Shown here: positions 63,927 through 64,000 of the stretch, piece by piece
How positions within the stretch are numbered: position 1 is the first letter of the stretch
Layout of the letters: every line of letters begins with the position of its first letter
Position numbers and translations under genes: made by a program
Source of the DNA: Balaenoptera acutorostrata
Taxonomy: Eukaryota; Chordata; Mammalia; Artiodactyla; Balaenopteridae
Direction of reading: 5' to 3'
DNA: 64,000 nucleotides
NCBI RefSeq assembly: GCF_949987535.1
Contig: NW_026646030.1
Location: forward strand, 434,001 to 498,000
Notes under the pieces: model-generated
Seen by the model: the letters and a program-made list of their open reading frames with translations, nothing else
The model's database searches: none
What the model was told of the DNA's origin: nothing

Positions 63927-64000
63927 ACTTTTGGAGGGCACACACAAAGTAGTGTGCACATCAGGACCCAGGGGAAGGAGCAGTGACCCTGTAGGAGAAT
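63927..64000 (+). mobile_element. Start of a second copy of the L1 (5'UTR), cut by the window end
   Basis: Matches 26,090-26,163 to the last base. If the duplication continues, the broken L1 and probably the retroviral remnant follow beyond the window. Confidence 0.6.

Larger units (their letters stand above)
52090..64000 (+). repeat. Large duplicated block A, copy 2 (runs off the window)
   Basis: Second copy of 14,250-26,163, in the same orientation. Private variants are shared monomer by monomer: TATGCCTTTTTTCC in the palindromes at 14,325 and 52,165, and the ATATAAATTG and TTATTAATTATAAC variants. It reaches the window end still matching, so its true length is unknown. About 0.8 kb near 55.6-56.4 kb does not match copy 1 closely. 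Confidence 0.9.

Noticed and set aside
1..64000. CRISPR array, bacterial operon or phage content
   Set aside because: The repeat period is 1.76 kb, and mammalian L1 and retroviral remnants are present. There are no ribosome-binding sites or operon-like gene order.
1..64000. tRNA, rRNA or SINE copies
   Set aside because: No A-box and B-box pair, tRNA cloverleaf or SINE tail was recognised by eye; a RepeatMasker run would settle this.

Overview
The window is mammalian, non-genic, heterochromatin-like DNA, most likely from a whale. Two blocks of tandem satellite (about 1-24,204 and 37,508-62,041) hold 28 monomers, each marked by a 72-bp palindrome. Palindrome-to-palindrome spacing is 1,757-1,760 bp in nearly every case (1,752 and 1,767 in the first two). 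That period matches the common cetacean satellite as I recall it: about 1,760 bp in baleen whales and other non-delphinoid cetaceans, about 1,580 bp in delphinoids. A baleen whale or other non-delphinoid cetacean is therefore the best guess, an inference from period and L1 type only.

Each monomer has three parts in order: the 72-bp palindrome, about 870 bp derived from the 3' end of a LINE-1 (end of ORF2 plus 3'UTR, + strand), and about 810 bp of other origin. The L1 homology can be seen inside the window by comparing monomers with the L1 copies at 30,899-31,400 and 32,400-32,900. An L1 origin of cetacean satellites has, to my recollection, been published (Kapitonov, Holmquist and Jurka).

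The satellite is interrupted at 24,205-37,507 by a decayed L1 3' relic, a near-full-length but broken L1 (about 26,090-31,790), a second 5'-truncated L1 (31,791-33,150), a GC-richer unassigned stretch with a 66-bp minisatellite, and a degraded gammaretrovirus-like element (partial pol, an env TM trace, one LTR). No intact protein-coding gene was found. The many recurring ORFs of 60-190 codons are chance frames in repeats.

Larger-scale structure: an 11.9-kb block at about 14,250-26,163 (satellite plus flank) recurs at 52,090-64,000 with an offset of 37,837-37,840 bp and runs off the window end. A 4-kb block occurs three times (18.5, 42.3 and 56.4 kb). A 3,516-bp dimer is tandemly duplicated at 44.9-51.9 kb, making an alternating higher-order repeat. 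The second monomer carries a cluster of homopolymer-length changes that looks like an assembly error. The functions at work here are those of repeat DNA: unequal exchange, gene conversion, retrotransposition and possibly structure formed by the palindromes.
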